DNA of 64,000 bases from Kitasatospora sp. NBC_00458 (GCF_036013975.1 NZ_CP107904.1:7411001-7475000), one strand, 5' to 3'. Shown: positions 40,361 through 49,875, numbered from the stretch's first letter. Made by a program: numbers and translations. Notes: generated by a model not told the origin, from the sequence alone.

Positions 40361-40366
40361 TACGGT
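40361..40366 (+). promoter_or_regulatory. -10 box of a leaderless gene
   Basis: TACGGT is followed by 7 bases and ATG 40374, the same geometry as at 12255 and 16639. No ribosome-binding sequence is present. Confidence 0.55.
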
Positions 40367-40373
40367 CTCCGGC

Positions 40374-40982
40374 ATGGAACAGCAATCAGCCGAGCGCATC
40401 CACCCCCTGCCCGGACGGGTCGGCCACGTGGCCGGGATCGAGTCGCTCACACTCGACGGGCAGCGCTACCACTTCGGTTTCGACTACACGAGCGACCTGA
40501 TCGTCTCACCGCTCGTCGGTGACCCGGCCGCGATGGCGGCCTTCGCGGCCGAGCACCTGAGGCAGTCGGACGGCCGGCACGACGAGGCCTACTGGGCGGA
40601 GCTCGTCGCCGACTCGGTCCGGGAGTCGGCACTCGTCCGGGAGGACGCCGACCGGGAGTTCACCACGGCGGGCCTGCGCGCCGGGCTGCCGCGCCCGGGG
40701 AGCCACCTCTTCTACCTGCTGGACGCGGCCGGCGAGGGGGACGACCCGTCCGCCCTGCCGCCGGAGGCCCGGGAGGCCTGCGCACGTCTGGGCTTCGACG
40801 AGGACGACGTCGCCGAGTGCGTCGACGCGTGCCTGCGGGCGGTCCGCGAGGACGGAGCGGCCGCCCGGCCCGACGAGTCGACGGTCGTCCGCGGCTACCT
40901 CACGTCCGCGGTGGAGAACCTGCCCGGCAACTGGGCGCTGCTGTTCGCCCCGCTCGTCGAAGCCGTCGCCGGTCGAGGATGA
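40374..40982 (+). CDS. Unrecognised soluble protein
   Basis: A 202-residue acidic protein with no known domain that I can name. Segments include HVAGIESLTLDGQRYHFGFDY, AELVADSVRESALVRED and a C-terminal ENLPGNWALLFAPLVE. No signal or membrane helix. It has its own leaderless start at ATG 40374, 59 bases after the preceding gene, and the long upstream frame is a shadow. It may share a theme with its coupled neighbours, but nothing in the sequence proves it. Confidence 0.7.
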   Translation: MEQQSAERIHPLPGRVGHVAGIESLTLDGQRYHFGFDYTSDLIVSPLVGDPAAMAAFAAEHLRQSDGRHDEAYWAELVADSVRESALVREDADREFTTAGLRAGLPRPGSHLFYLLDAAGEGDDPSALPPEAREACARLGFDEDDVAECVDACLRAVREDGAAARPDESTVVRGYLTSAVENLPGNWALLFAPLVEAVAGRG

Positions 40983-41064
40983 GCGGCCGGCCACGCCGCG
41001 GGGCAGCGGTCGGGCGGGTGCGGCGGTCGGGTCCGCGGTGAGCCGCCGACAGGTCCCGTGAAGC

Positions 41065-41103
41065 CGCGGTGGACGGCCCGCACCGGCGGAGCCGTCCACC
41101 GCG
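41065..41103. terminator. Bidirectional terminator between convergent genes
   Basis: CGCGGTGGACGG (41065-41076) and CCGTCCACCGCG (41092-41103) are exact reverse complements around a 15-base loop. They lie between the stops at 40982 (+) and 41123 (-). Confidence 0.78.
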
Positions 41104-41122
41104 ACCGTGTGCCGGACGGGAG

Positions 41123-42496
41123 TCAGCGACCGGCGAGGGCGTGCACGAAGCGCGCGCCGTCGATGGTGCCGAGACCGCTGGCGAGGTCGTAGCCCTTGGC
41201 GGCCTGGTAGCCGGTGACGGTGTCCCAGGAGTTGTCGCCGGTGGTCACGTCGACCAGGCCGCTCCACTGCCGCGGGAGCAGGTCGAGTCCGTAGAGGCGC
41301 CAGTTGAGCTGGCCGAGGCGGTGGCCGGCGAGCTGGTCGGCGAGGGCGACCACGCCGGAGAAGATCGGGGCCGCCTCGCTGGTGCCGCCGGTGAGGTGCC
41401 AGCCGGCCCGGGCGGGGTCGTAGGACTCGTAGGTCCAGGCGCCGCCGTCGACGGCGGCGCTCATGCTGATGTCGGGCGTGCCGCGGTGGTCGCCGGTGAC
41501 CCGGGCGACGCCGGCCTGGTACCAGGGCCGTTCGAAGACGCCGGAGACCCCGCCACCGCCCGCGCCGTACGCGTCGTGCCAGACCTTGTCGGGCGCGGTC
41601 CGCCGGCCGGCGTTGTCGAGGCTGAGCTGCGTGCCGCCGACGGAGGTGACCAGCGGGTCGGAGGAGGGCCAGGAGTTGACCCGGTAGGGGTAGAGGTCGG
41701 TGCCGTTCTCCTGGGCGTCGGTGGCGCCGTTGTCGCCGGAGGAGGCGAGCACGGTGACGTCGTGCGCGGCGGCCTCCTTGAAGGCGTAGCGCAGACCGGT
41801 GAGCGAGCTGAAGTCGCCCTTGTCGTAGCCGGGGAAGGTGTTCTCGGTGGCGCCGAAGCTCTGCGAGATGACGTCGGCGCGGCCGGACCGGATGAGGGCG
41901 CGTTCGGCGTCCATCATCTCGGGCAGGCCGGTGGTGCCCTCGGTCTCGGCGACCCCGGTCTCGACCAGGATGATGTGGGCGTCGGGCGCGACGGCGTGCG
42001 CGTACTCGACGTCGAGGGTGGCCTCGCCGGCCCACCCGGTGTGGTCGGGGTCGGTGGGGTCGAAGGGCGGGACGTCGCCCCACTTGACCACCTCGACCTG
42101 GGTGTCGGGGATGCCCCACTGCTTGTCGAAGACCTCCAGGTCGTGCTGGATGGTCGGCGAACCGAAGGAGTCGACGATGACGATGGTGCGGCCCTTGCCG
42201 GTGACGCCCTCCTGGTAGAGGGGGTTCAGGTGGTAGGCCTCGCGGTACTGGACCGGCGAGTAGCAGCGGATGCCGATCTCGGTGACGCACTGGGAGGTGG
42301 GCAGCGGCGCGGTCCGGCCGACGGCGGTGATGTGGCCGGCCGAGGCGGGCCGGACGTGGACGCCGGTGAGGCCGGTGGAGGGGTGGGCGTCGGCGGCGGC
42401 CGGTACGGAGACGGCGGAGACGGTGCCGGCCGCGAGGACGGTGGCTCCGACGGCGAGCACGGCGAGGGCGCGGCGGAGGGCGAGGGGGTGGCCCAT
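41123..42496 (-). CDS. Secreted sedolisin-type (S53) serine peptidase
   Basis: A 457-residue exported protease. Signal peptide residues 1-36. The catalytic set is complete in sedolisin spacing: Glu158 and Asp162 in GEATLDVEYAHAVAP, the oxyanion Asp255 in SSGDNG, and Ser373 in GGTSEAAP. A Ca-binding-type acidic C-terminus follows (DVTTGDNSWD, AKGYDLASGLG). The classic pro-kumamolisin propeptide is absent. Only about 55 residues lie between the signal and the Cys-containing TSQCVTEIGIRCYSPVQYREAY. ATG 42496 has AAGGAG upstream; the frame extends to 42550. It may be regulated through the palindromes upstream. Confidence 0.87.
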   Translation of the reverse strand: MGHPLALRRALAVLAVGATVLAAGTVSAVSVPAAADAHPSTGLTGVHVRPASAGHITAVGRTAPLPTSQCVTEIGIRCYSPVQYREAYHLNPLYQEGVTGKGRTIVIVDSFGSPTIQHDLEVFDKQWGIPDTQVEVVKWGDVPPFDPTDPDHTGWAGEATLDVEYAHAVAPDAHIILVETGVAETEGTTGLPEMMDAERALIRSGRADVISQSFGATENTFPGYDKGDFSSLTGLRYAFKEAAAHDVTVLASSGDNGATDAQENGTDLYPYRVNSWPSSDPLVTSVGGTQLSLDNAGRRTAPDKVWHDAYGAGGGGVSGVFERPWYQAGVARVTGDHRGTPDISMSAAVDGGAWTYESYDPARAGWHLTGGTSEAAPIFSGVVALADQLAGHRLGQLNWRLYGLDLLPRQWSGLVDVTTGDNSWDTVTGYQAAKGYDLASGLGTIDGARFVHALAGR

Positions 42497-42563
42497 GGGA
42501 CTCCTTGGGGCGCGGGGCCCGGCCGGGATCGGTCGGGTCGGTCCGGCCATCCCATCGACTGCC

Positions 42564-42601
42564 GCATGATCATGCCATAGTCATTTCATACTGTCGGCAT
42601 G
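42564..42601. promoter_or_regulatory. Palindromes upstream of the protease gene
   Basis: GCATGATCATGC (42564-42575) is a perfect 12-bp palindrome. CATGCC (42571-42576) also pairs with GGCATG (42596-42601), with AGT/ACT inside. This AT-richer segment, 70-100 bases upstream of the protease ATG, is a candidate operator. It lies within the gap 42497-42701. Confidence 0.45.
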
Positions 42602-42701
42602 GTCGTCTCCGGCCACCGGAAAAGGTCAAGACCGGCCCAGGTGAAGGTAACCCCTCACCGGGGACGGTGAACTGATCGACCGTCAGATTTCGTCGGGCGT
42701 G

Positions 42702-43460
42702 TCAGCGCGCCCCGCCGTTGACGTACAGGGTCTGTCCGCTGACGTAGGAGGCGTCCTCGCTCGCCAGGAAGGCGACCACCGAGGCGATCTCCTCCGGCTG
42801 CCCGACCCGCCGGAGCGGCGTCCGCGCGGCCACCTCCGTCTGGTGGTCCTCGGCCGTCGCGCCGACCCGTTCGGCGGTGGCGGCCGTCATCGCGGTCGCG
42901 ACGTAGCCGGGGGCGACCGCGTTGACGTTGATGCCGAACGGGCCCAGCTCGATCGCCAGCGTCGCGGTGAGGCCCTGGATGCCGGCCTTGGCGGCGGCGT
43001 AGTTGGCCTGGCCGCGGTTGCCCAGGGCGGAGCGCGAGCTGAGCGAGACGATCTTGCCGTGCTTCTGCGCCACCATGTACTTCTGGGCGACGTGGCAGCA
43101 GTTGTAGGCGCTGGTCAGGTTGACCGTCAGCACCGCGTCCCAGTCGGCCCTGGGCATCTTGAAGAAGAGGTTGTCCCGGGTGATCCCGGCGTTGTTGACC
43201 AGGACGTGCAGACCGCCGAGGTCCTGCACCACCTGGGCGAAGACCGCCTCCACGGCGTCGTAGTCGGCCACGTCGCAGCCGTAGGCCCGGGCGGTGCCGC
43301 CCTTGGCGGTGATCTCCTCGACCGTCCCGGCCGCCCGCCCGGCGTCGAGGTCGACCACGGCCACCGCCGCGCCCTCCTCGGCCAGTCGCCGCGCGGTGGC
43401 CGCGCCGATGCCCTGGGCCGCGCCGGTGACGACGGCGACCTTGCCTGCAAAACGAGTCAC
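42702..43460 (-). CDS. 3-oxoacyl-ACP/CoA reductase (SDR family)
   Basis: A 252-residue short-chain dehydrogenase close to FabG. The NAD(P) motif is VVTGAAQGIGAATARRL. NNAG follows at VLVNNAGITRDNLFF. The catalytic set is Ser/Tyr/Lys in SLSSRSALGNRGQANYAAAKAG. The C-terminus matches FabG (PGYVATAMT, GQTLYVNGGAR). In a set with a thiolase and an acyl-CoA dehydrogenase, the CoA-thioester version of the reaction is more likely than the ACP version. GTG 43460 has GGAG upstream. Confidence 0.88.
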   Translation of the reverse strand: MTRFAGKVAVVTGAAQGIGAATARRLAEEGAAVAVVDLDAGRAAGTVEEITAKGGTARAYGCDVADYDAVEAVFAQVVQDLGGLHVLVNNAGITRDNLFFKMPRADWDAVLTVNLTSAYNCCHVAQKYMVAQKHGKIVSLSSRSALGNRGQANYAAAKAGIQGLTATLAIELGPFGINVNAVAPGYVATAMTAATAERVGATAEDHQTEVAARTPLRRVGQPEEIASVVAFLASEDASYVSGQTLYVNGGAR

Positions 43461-43502
43461 AGCAGCTCCTTCGGTGGCTCTTCGGAAGAGGGGGCGGCGG
43501 AC

Positions 43503-43530
43503 GGGGGCCGACGGATGCCCGTCGGCCCCC
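43503..43530 (-). terminator. Hairpin between thiolase and reductase genes
   Basis: GGGGGCCGAC and GTCGGCCCCC form a 10-bp perfect stem with an 8-base loop. It lies 110 bases past the thiolase stop and 43 before the reductase start, so it may end or attenuate the transcript. Confidence 0.5.
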
Positions 43531-43532
43531 GT

Positions 43533-43613
43533 CCGTCAGCCGTCATGCGTCAGCCGTCATGCGTCATGCGTCGCGCGATGAGCGTCGTCATCGTGCGTCG
43601 TGCGTCATTCGTT
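43533..43613. repeat. Degenerate CGTCATG repeats
   Basis: The unit CGTCATG and variants (CGTCAGC, CGTCGTG, CGTCATT) recur about ten times in 80 bases between the thiolase and reductase genes. No coding or regulatory role is evident. Confidence 0.65.
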
Positions 43614-43639
43614 GTCCGCCGTTCGCCGGGCTGCGCCCG

Positions 43640-44827
<1,188 letters not shown>

Positions 44828-44904
44828 GACGTCGGGCTCCTTGTCGGGAGGGAGGGGGCGAGGAGGGGCGAGTGGGAGGGGAGGGGAGGGGGCCGGGCGG
44901 GCGG

Positions 44905-46068
44905 TCAGAAGGCGTTGACGCCGGTGAGCGCGCGGCCGATCAGCAGCTGGTGGATCTGGCTGGTGCCCTCGTAGAGGGTCATCACCCGGGCGTCCCGCAG
45001 GTACTTGCCGACGGGGTACTCGTCGATGTACCCGTAGCCGCCGAAGACCTGGAGCGCGTTGTTCGCGGCCCGCACGGCGGCCTCGCCGGCGAAGAGCTTG
45101 GCGACGGAGGACTCGGTGGCGAACGGCAGGCCGCGTTCGATGTGGTCGGCGACCTTCCAGGTGAGCAGCCGCGCGGCCTCGACGTCCACCGCGATGCCGG
45201 CGAGCAGCTGTTGGACGAGCTGGTGGGAGGCGATCGGCGCGCCGAACTGCTCGCGCTCGCCCGCGTACCGGACGGCGGCGTCCAGGCAGGCCCGGGCGAT
45301 GCCGACGCAGCCGGCGGCGACCGACATGCGGCCCTTGGCGAGGGCGGCCATGGCGACGGTGAAGCCCTTGCCGGTCTCGCCGAGCCGGGCGCTGTCGGGC
45401 ACCCGGACGGCGTCGAAGGCCAGCTCCGCGGTGGCCTGGCCGCGCAGGCCGAGCTTGCCGTGGATCTCGGTGCGGGTGAAGCCCGGCAGGTCGGTGGGGA
45501 CGAGGAAGGCGGTGACGCCGCGGTGGCCCCGCTGGTCGGGGTCGTCGCCGCCGGTGCGGGCGAAGACGAGGGCGACGTCGGCCCAGGTCCCGTTGGTGAT
45601 GAACATCTTGGCGCCGCTGATCAGCCACTCGTCGCCGTCGCGCACGGCGCGGGTGGTGAGGTTGGCGGCGTCCGAGCCGGTGCCGGGTTCGGTGAGCGCG
45701 AAGCAGCCGAGCGCCTCGCCGGAGGTGAGCCGGGGCAGCCAGTGCCGCTTCTGCTCCTCGGTCCCGTAGGAGTTCACCGACTTGGCGACCAGGCCGAGCG
45801 AGACCGAGACGATGCCGCGGACGGCCGAGTCGCCCCGGCCGAGCTCCTCCAGGACCAGGCAGTAGGCGAGGTGGTCGCCGCCGCTGCCGCCGTACTCCTC
45901 GGGGATGGTCAGGCCGAGGAAGCCGAGCTCGCCGAGTCTGCCGATGATCGCGCGGTCGACGGATTCGGCGCGGTCCCACGCGGCGGCGTGCGGGACGATC
46001 TCGCGGTCGGTGAAGGAGGCCGCGAGGTCGCGGACGGCGGTCTGCTCCTCGGTGAGCTCCAGGTCCAT
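44905..46068 (-). CDS. Acyl-CoA dehydrogenase
   Basis: A 387-residue flavoprotein performing the first oxidation of acyl-CoA. Features: MDLELTEEQTAVRDLAASF, ALTEPGTGSDAANLTTRAV (FAD and substrate loop), FITNGTWADVALVFART, and the C-terminal ALQVFGGYGYIDEYPVGKYLRDARV with the catalytic Glu region LYEGTSQIHQLLIGR. ATG 46068 is used; GTG 46074 is 6 bases before. Transcribed first of three genes (dehydrogenase, thiolase, reductase) and probably repressed through the 46081-46099 palindrome. Confidence 0.92.
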   Translation of the reverse strand: MDLELTEEQTAVRDLAASFTDREIVPHAAAWDRAESVDRAIIGRLGELGFLGLTIPEEYGGSGGDHLAYCLVLEELGRGDSAVRGIVSVSLGLVAKSVNSYGTEEQKRHWLPRLTSGEALGCFALTEPGTGSDAANLTTRAVRDGDEWLISGAKMFITNGTWADVALVFARTGGDDPDQRGHRGVTAFLVPTDLPGFTRTEIHGKLGLRGQATAELAFDAVRVPDSARLGETGKGFTVAMAALAKGRMSVAAGCVGIARACLDAAVRYAGEREQFGAPIASHQLVQQLLAGIAVDVEAARLLTWKVADHIERGLPFATESSVAKLFAGEAAVRAANNALQVFGGYGYIDEYPVGKYLRDARVMTLYEGTSQIHQLLIGRALTGVNAF

Positions 46069-46080
46069 GGCCACCCCGAT

Positions 46081-46099
46081 AAACTAGCGCTGCAAGTTT
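46081..46099. promoter_or_regulatory. Palindrome between acyl-CoA dehydrogenase and TetR genes
   Basis: AAACTAGCGCTGCAAGTTT is an imperfect 19-bp palindrome with half-sites AAACTnGC and GCnAGTTT, 12 bases upstream of the dehydrogenase ATG. Its left half reads TAGTTT on the minus strand, a possible -10. It is the best candidate for the site bound by the divergently encoded TetR protein. Confidence 0.65.
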
Positions 46100-46190
46100 T
46101 ACGAGGGACTGTAGCCCCGACCGGCCGCGCAGGGAAGGGGCGCCTGCCAGAATCGGTCCCCACGCCCACCCGACCGGAGGAACCGCGCCG

Positions 46191-46988
46191 ATGGCACGCC
46201 CGCGCACCCCCCTGCTCAGCCGCGAGCGCATCGTCGCCGCCGCCCTGCGGCTGGTCGACGAGGAGGGGCTGGCCGCCCTCTCCACCCGCCGCCTGGCCAC
46301 CGAGCTGTCCGTGAGCGGGCCTTCCCTCTACAACCACTTCGCCACCAAGGACGACCTGCTGGACGCGGTGGTGGACGGGGTCATCGGCGAGGTCGACCTG
46401 TCGATGTTCACCGCCGGGGCGCCCTGGCCGGAGGCGCTGCGGGAGTGGGCCCGGTCCTACCGCGCCGCGCTGGCCGCCCACCCCAACATCGTCCCGGTGC
46501 TCGCCCAGGGCCCGGGCCGCCGCCCGAACGCGCTGCGGCTGGCCGACGCCGTCTTCGGCTGCCTGGTCGAGGCGGGCTGGCCGCGCGGGCAGGCCACCCG
46601 GATCGGCGCGCTGATGCGGTACTTCGTCACCGGTTCGGCGCTGGCCTCCTTCGCGGCCGGCTTCCCTGAGGACGCCGGGCTCTACGACGCCGCCGACTAC
46701 CCCCACCTCGGCGACGCCCACCGGCTGGCCGAGCACCGGGCGGCGGTCGACGAGGGGGCCTTCGAGACCGGGCTGGAGGCGCTCCTCGACGGGCTGGCCC
46801 TGCGCTACGAGCGAGGCCAGGGCGCCCCGTCCGGCCCCGGTGCCCCGTCCGCCCCCGCTGCGCCCGCCACCCCCGCTGCGCCCGCTGCGCCCGCTGCGCC
46901 CGCCACCCCCGCTGCGCCCGCAGCCCCGGGTCACCAGGGCTCGCGGGCCACGAACGCGGGCCGGAGCGAAGGGTCCACCGGGTCGTAG
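46191..46988 (+). CDS. TetR-family regulator, divergent from the fatty-acid genes
   Basis: A 265-residue TetR protein. DNA-binding part: LSRERIVAAALRLVDEEGLAALSTRRLATELSVSGPSLYNHFATKDDLLDAV. The C-terminal domain (EALREWARSYRAALAAHPN, GALMRYFVTGSALASFAAGF) resembles the TetR_C (tetracycline repressor) class. The final 50 residues are a Pro/Ala repeat tail that overlaps the 3' end of the convergent nitric oxide synthase gene by 58 bases. GGAGG precedes the ATG by 10 bases. Target by context: the acyl-CoA dehydrogenase promoter. Confidence 0.86.
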   Translation: MARPRTPLLSRERIVAAALRLVDEEGLAALSTRRLATELSVSGPSLYNHFATKDDLLDAVVDGVIGEVDLSMFTAGAPWPEALREWARSYRAALAAHPNIVPVLAQGPGRRPNALRLADAVFGCLVEAGWPRGQATRIGALMRYFVTGSALASFAAGFPEDAGLYDAADYPHLGDAHRLAEHRAAVDEGAFETGLEALLDGLALRYERGQGAPSGPGAPSAPAAPATPAAPAAPAAPATPAAPAAPGHQGSRATNAGRSEGSTGS

Positions 46989-48292
46989 TACCGGTGGTAG
47001 ACGGGGGTCAGCCCGCCCGAGACCGGCGGCACGATCCAGCTCCAGTCGGCGGGGGTGGGCCGGCCCAGCCGCCGCTCCTGCGCGATGTGCTTGAGGAACC
47101 GCTCCGACTCGGTGTGGTGGTCGGCGATGGTGACCCCGGCCTCCTGGAAGGAGTGCAGCACCGCGACGTTGAGCTCGACCAGCGCGCGGTCCCGCCAGAG
47201 CGTGCGGTCGCTGGAGGTGTCGAGGCCCAGCCGTCCGGCGACGGTCGCCAGCATGTCGTACCGGTCGGCGTCGGCGAGGTTGCGGGCGCCGATCTCGGTG
47301 CCCATGTACCAGCCGTTGAACGGCGCGGTGGGGTAGCGGACGCCGCCGATCTCCAGCGTCATGTCGCTGATCGCCGGGACGGCGTACCAGCGCAGGCCGA
47401 GGGCGGCGAACCACGGGTGGTCGGGGTGGACGAGTTCGACCTCCAGCGTGGTGTCGTCCGGCAGTTCGTACCACTCGGGCCGTTCGCCGGGCCGCTCCTG
47501 GACCAGCAGCGGCAGCACCTCGAAGCGCTCCTCGCCGCACTTCCAGCCGAGGTCCCGGGCCCGGGCGGCGAGCTGTGCACCCGCCGGGTCGCCGGTCCAC
47601 CCGCCGTCCGGCGCCGGGTGGCCGGCGTAGCGGACGAGCTGCTGGTTGACGATGCGGGCCGCCGGCCGGCCGGGCCGGTCGGGGGCGAACACCGAGACCA
47701 CGGGGCGGATCCGGCCGCCGTTGGCGGCGGTGCGCAGGTGCTCGAAGGACTCGGCGGCGATGTCGTCCGCGGAGCTCAGGTGCCGCAGGTCGCGCACCAC
47801 GAGACTGCGCCAGTACAGCCGCCCGATGCAGCGGGCCGCGTTGCGCCAGGCGAGCCGGGCGCCGTGGGCCAGCTCGGCGGGGGTGTGCTCGTAGGTGCCG
47901 GTCCGGTCGATCTCGTCGAGGACGGCGCGGATCCGCTGCTCCTGGTCCCCGGCGGCGGGCTGCTCGCGGTGGAACTGCCGGATGAAGTCGGCGGCCTGCC
48001 GGGGGTCGGTGAACCGGTCGGCCGCCGCGGGGTCGGCCGGGGGGCCGGCGGCGGGGTCGACCGGGTGGGCACCGGCAGGCTCCGCGGCCCGGTCGGAGCC
48101 GTCGGAGCCCTCGGAGCCGTCGGCGGTGCCGGGGCTCTCGCCGGACGCCGCCGGAGGGAGCCCCGGGGCGGTCGGCTCCTCCGGCACCAGGTGGCCGTGG
48201 ACGTGGGCGTGCGAGTACGGGCAGCTCCCGCCGGGTGCGGCGGCGGGCCTGCGGGCGCTGCGGGTGCGAAGCCGGTCGAAGATCAAGGACAT
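46931..48292 (-). CDS. Nitric oxide synthase oxygenase, with N-terminal extension
   Basis: A 453-residue bacterial NOS. It makes NO from L-arginine with heme and a tetrahydrobiopterin-like cofactor, using cellular reductases. The heme ligand Cys155 is in WRNAARCIGRLYWRSL. The arginine-binding Glu333 is in GWYMGTEIGARNL. The pterin region WSWIVPPVSGGLTPVYH is intact. Bacterial NOS is usually about 360 residues. Here about 90 extra residues precede the core, containing CPYSHAHVHGHL (four His, one Cys) and a low-complexity linker. No reductase gene or thaxtomin-type cluster lies nearby. A GGAGG sits only one base from ATG 48292, so an internal start is possible. Confidence 0.9.
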   Translation of the reverse strand: MSLIFDRLRTRSARRPAAAPGGSCPYSHAHVHGHLVPEEPTAPGLPPAASGESPGTADGSEGSDGSDRAAEPAGAHPVDPAAGPPADPAAADRFTDPRQAADFIRQFHREQPAAGDQEQRIRAVLDEIDRTGTYEHTPAELAHGARLAWRNAARCIGRLYWRSLVVRDLRHLSSADDIAAESFEHLRTAANGGRIRPVVSVFAPDRPGRPAARIVNQQLVRYAGHPAPDGGWTGDPAGAQLAARARDLGWKCGEERFEVLPLLVQERPGERPEWYELPDDTTLEVELVHPDHPWFAALGLRWYAVPAISDMTLEIGGVRYPTAPFNGWYMGTEIGARNLADADRYDMLATVAGRLGLDTSSDRTLWRDRALVELNVAVLHSFQEAGVTIADHHTESERFLKHIAQERRLGRPTPADWSWIVPPVSGGLTPVYHRYYDPVDPSLRPAFVAREPW

Positions 48293-48350
48293 CCCTCCTG
48301 CCGCCCAGGGATACCGGAGGTGTCCGGGCCGCCGCAGGGAGTGAACGATT

Positions 48351-48393
48351 CGGCCCCCGCGCCCGCGCTCTTCGCGCTAGGGTGCGGGGGCCG
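48351..48393 (-). terminator. Terminator after the glucose permease gene
   Basis: CGGCCCCCGCGCCC (48351-48364) pairs with GGGTGCGGGGGCCG (48380-48393) with one G-T pair. An inner GCGC-TCTTC-GCGC extends it. It lies 48 bases after the minus-strand permease stop and before the NOS gene. Confidence 0.75.
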
Positions 48394-48441
48394 AAGGCCT
48401 GGGCGGACGCCGTCCGGGCCGGGCCGTCCCGGGGCGGGGGC

Positions 48442-49875
48442 TCAGCCCATGTCCTCCAGGCGGACGCCCTTGGTCTCCTTCATGAACCTCGCCACGAAGA
48501 CGACGGACAGCGCGGCGAAGACCGCGTAGGCGAGGTAGGTCGCGGAGAGGTTCCAGCGCGAGAGCGCCGGGAACGAGACGGTGATCGCCCAGTTGGCGAT
48601 CCACTGCGCGGAGGCGGCCACCGAGAGCGCGGCGGCGCGGATCCGGTTGGGGAACATCTCGCCGAGCATCACCCAGACCACCACGCCCCAGGAGAGCGCG
48701 AAGAACAGCACGAAGGCGTTGGCGGCGATCAGCGCGACGGTGCCCTGGAGGTCGGGCAGCGTGACGTCGTCGCCTGTGCCGGTGGCGGAGGAGAACGCCC
48801 AGGCGCAGGCCCCCAGTGCGACGGCCATGCCCGCCGAGCCGATCAGCGCCAGCGGCTTGCGGCCGATCCGGTCGACCAGCAGGATCGCCACCACGGTGCC
48901 GAGGATGTTGATGACCGATCCGATGAAGCTGATCAGCAGCGAGTTGGACTGCTCGATGCCGACCGACTGCCAGAGGATCGACGAGTAGTAGAAGATCACG
49001 TTGATGCCGACGAGCTGCTGGAAGACCGAGAGGCCGATGCCGACCCAGACGATCGGGAGCAGGCCGAAGCGTCCGCCGAGCAGGTCGCCGAAGCGCGGGC
49101 GGTGGTCGGAGTCGATGAGCCCCTGGATCTCGGCGATCCGGGCGTCGGTGTCGGAGTCCCGGCCCTCGACGTCGGCGAGCACCGCGCGGGCCTCGTCCAG
49201 GCGGCCGGCCGAGATCAGGAAGCGCGGGGACTCGGGGATGGTCGAGGAGAGCACGAAGTAGACCGCGGCCGGCACGACGCAGATCCCGAGCATCCACTGC
49301 CAGGCCTCCAGGCCGAGCAGGTGTCCGCGGGTGTCGCCGCCGGCGGCGTCCGCCAGCACCCAGTTGACCAGCTGGGAGATGGCGATGCCGAGGACGATCG
49401 CCGCCTGCTGGAACGAGGCCAGCCGGCCGCGGTACTTCGTCGGCGCCACCTCGGCGATGTAGGTCGGGGCGATCACCGAGGCGATGCCGATGGCCGCCCC
49501 GCCGAGGACCCGCCAGAAGGCGAGGTCCCAGGCGGAGAACGGCAGCATCGAGCCGATCGCGCTGACCGCGAAGAGCAGCGCCCCCGCCTTCATCACGGTG
49601 ATCCGGCCGTACCGGTCGGCGAACCGGCCGGCCAGCGCGGCGCCGACCGCCGAGCCCAGCAGCGCGGAGGAGACGATCAGCCCGGTCACGCCGTCCCCGA
49701 CGCCGAACTTCTCCTGGATCCCGGAGACGGCTCCGTTGATCACGGAGCTGTCGTAGCCGAACAGGAAGCCGCCGAGGGCCGCGGCGGCGGTGATGAAGAC
49801 GACGAAGCCGAGCCGGCCGGACGACGGGCCGGTCTCGGCCGCCGAGGGCCCCGCAGGCTGCTGGGTGACGCTCAC
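48442..49875 (-). CDS. glcP: MFS sugar:H+ symporter, GlcP-type glucose permease
   Basis: A 477-residue sugar-porter-family carrier with 12 helices. Signatures: LGGFLFGYDSSVINGAV, GRFADRYGRI, RVLGGAAIGIASVIAPTYIAEV, PESPRFL, QQLVGINVIFYYSS, DRIGRKPLALIG and SWGVVVWVMLGEMFPNRIRAAAL. The sequence closely resembles the streptomycete glucose permease GlcP, so glucose is the likely substrate. GTG 49875 has AGGAG 8 bases upstream. Transcribed alone; the 5' region is AT-richer than the rest of the window. Confidence 0.85.
   Translation of the reverse strand: MSVTQQPAGPSAAETGPSSGRLGFVVFITAAAALGGFLFGYDSSVINGAVSGIQEKFGVGDGVTGLIVSSALLGSAVGAALAGRFADRYGRITVMKAGALLFAVSAIGSMLPFSAWDLAFWRVLGGAAIGIASVIAPTYIAEVAPTKYRGRLASFQQAAIVLGIAISQLVNWVLADAAGGDTRGHLLGLEAWQWMLGICVVPAAVYFVLSSTIPESPRFLISAGRLDEARAVLADVEGRDSDTDARIAEIQGLIDSDHRPRFGDLLGGRFGLLPIVWVGIGLSVFQQLVGINVIFYYSSILWQSVGIEQSNSLLISFIGSVINILGTVVAILLVDRIGRKPLALIGSAGMAVALGACAWAFSSATGTGDDVTLPDLQGTVALIAANAFVLFFALSWGVVVWVMLGEMFPNRIRAAALSVAASAQWIANWAITVSFPALSRWNLSATYLAYAVFAALSVVFVARFMKETKGVRLEDMG

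Noticed and set aside
46931..48292. Thaxtomin-type nitrating cluster around the NOS gene
   Set aside because: No P450 nitration enzyme or peptide synthetase gene is near; neighbours are lipid and sugar-transport genes.
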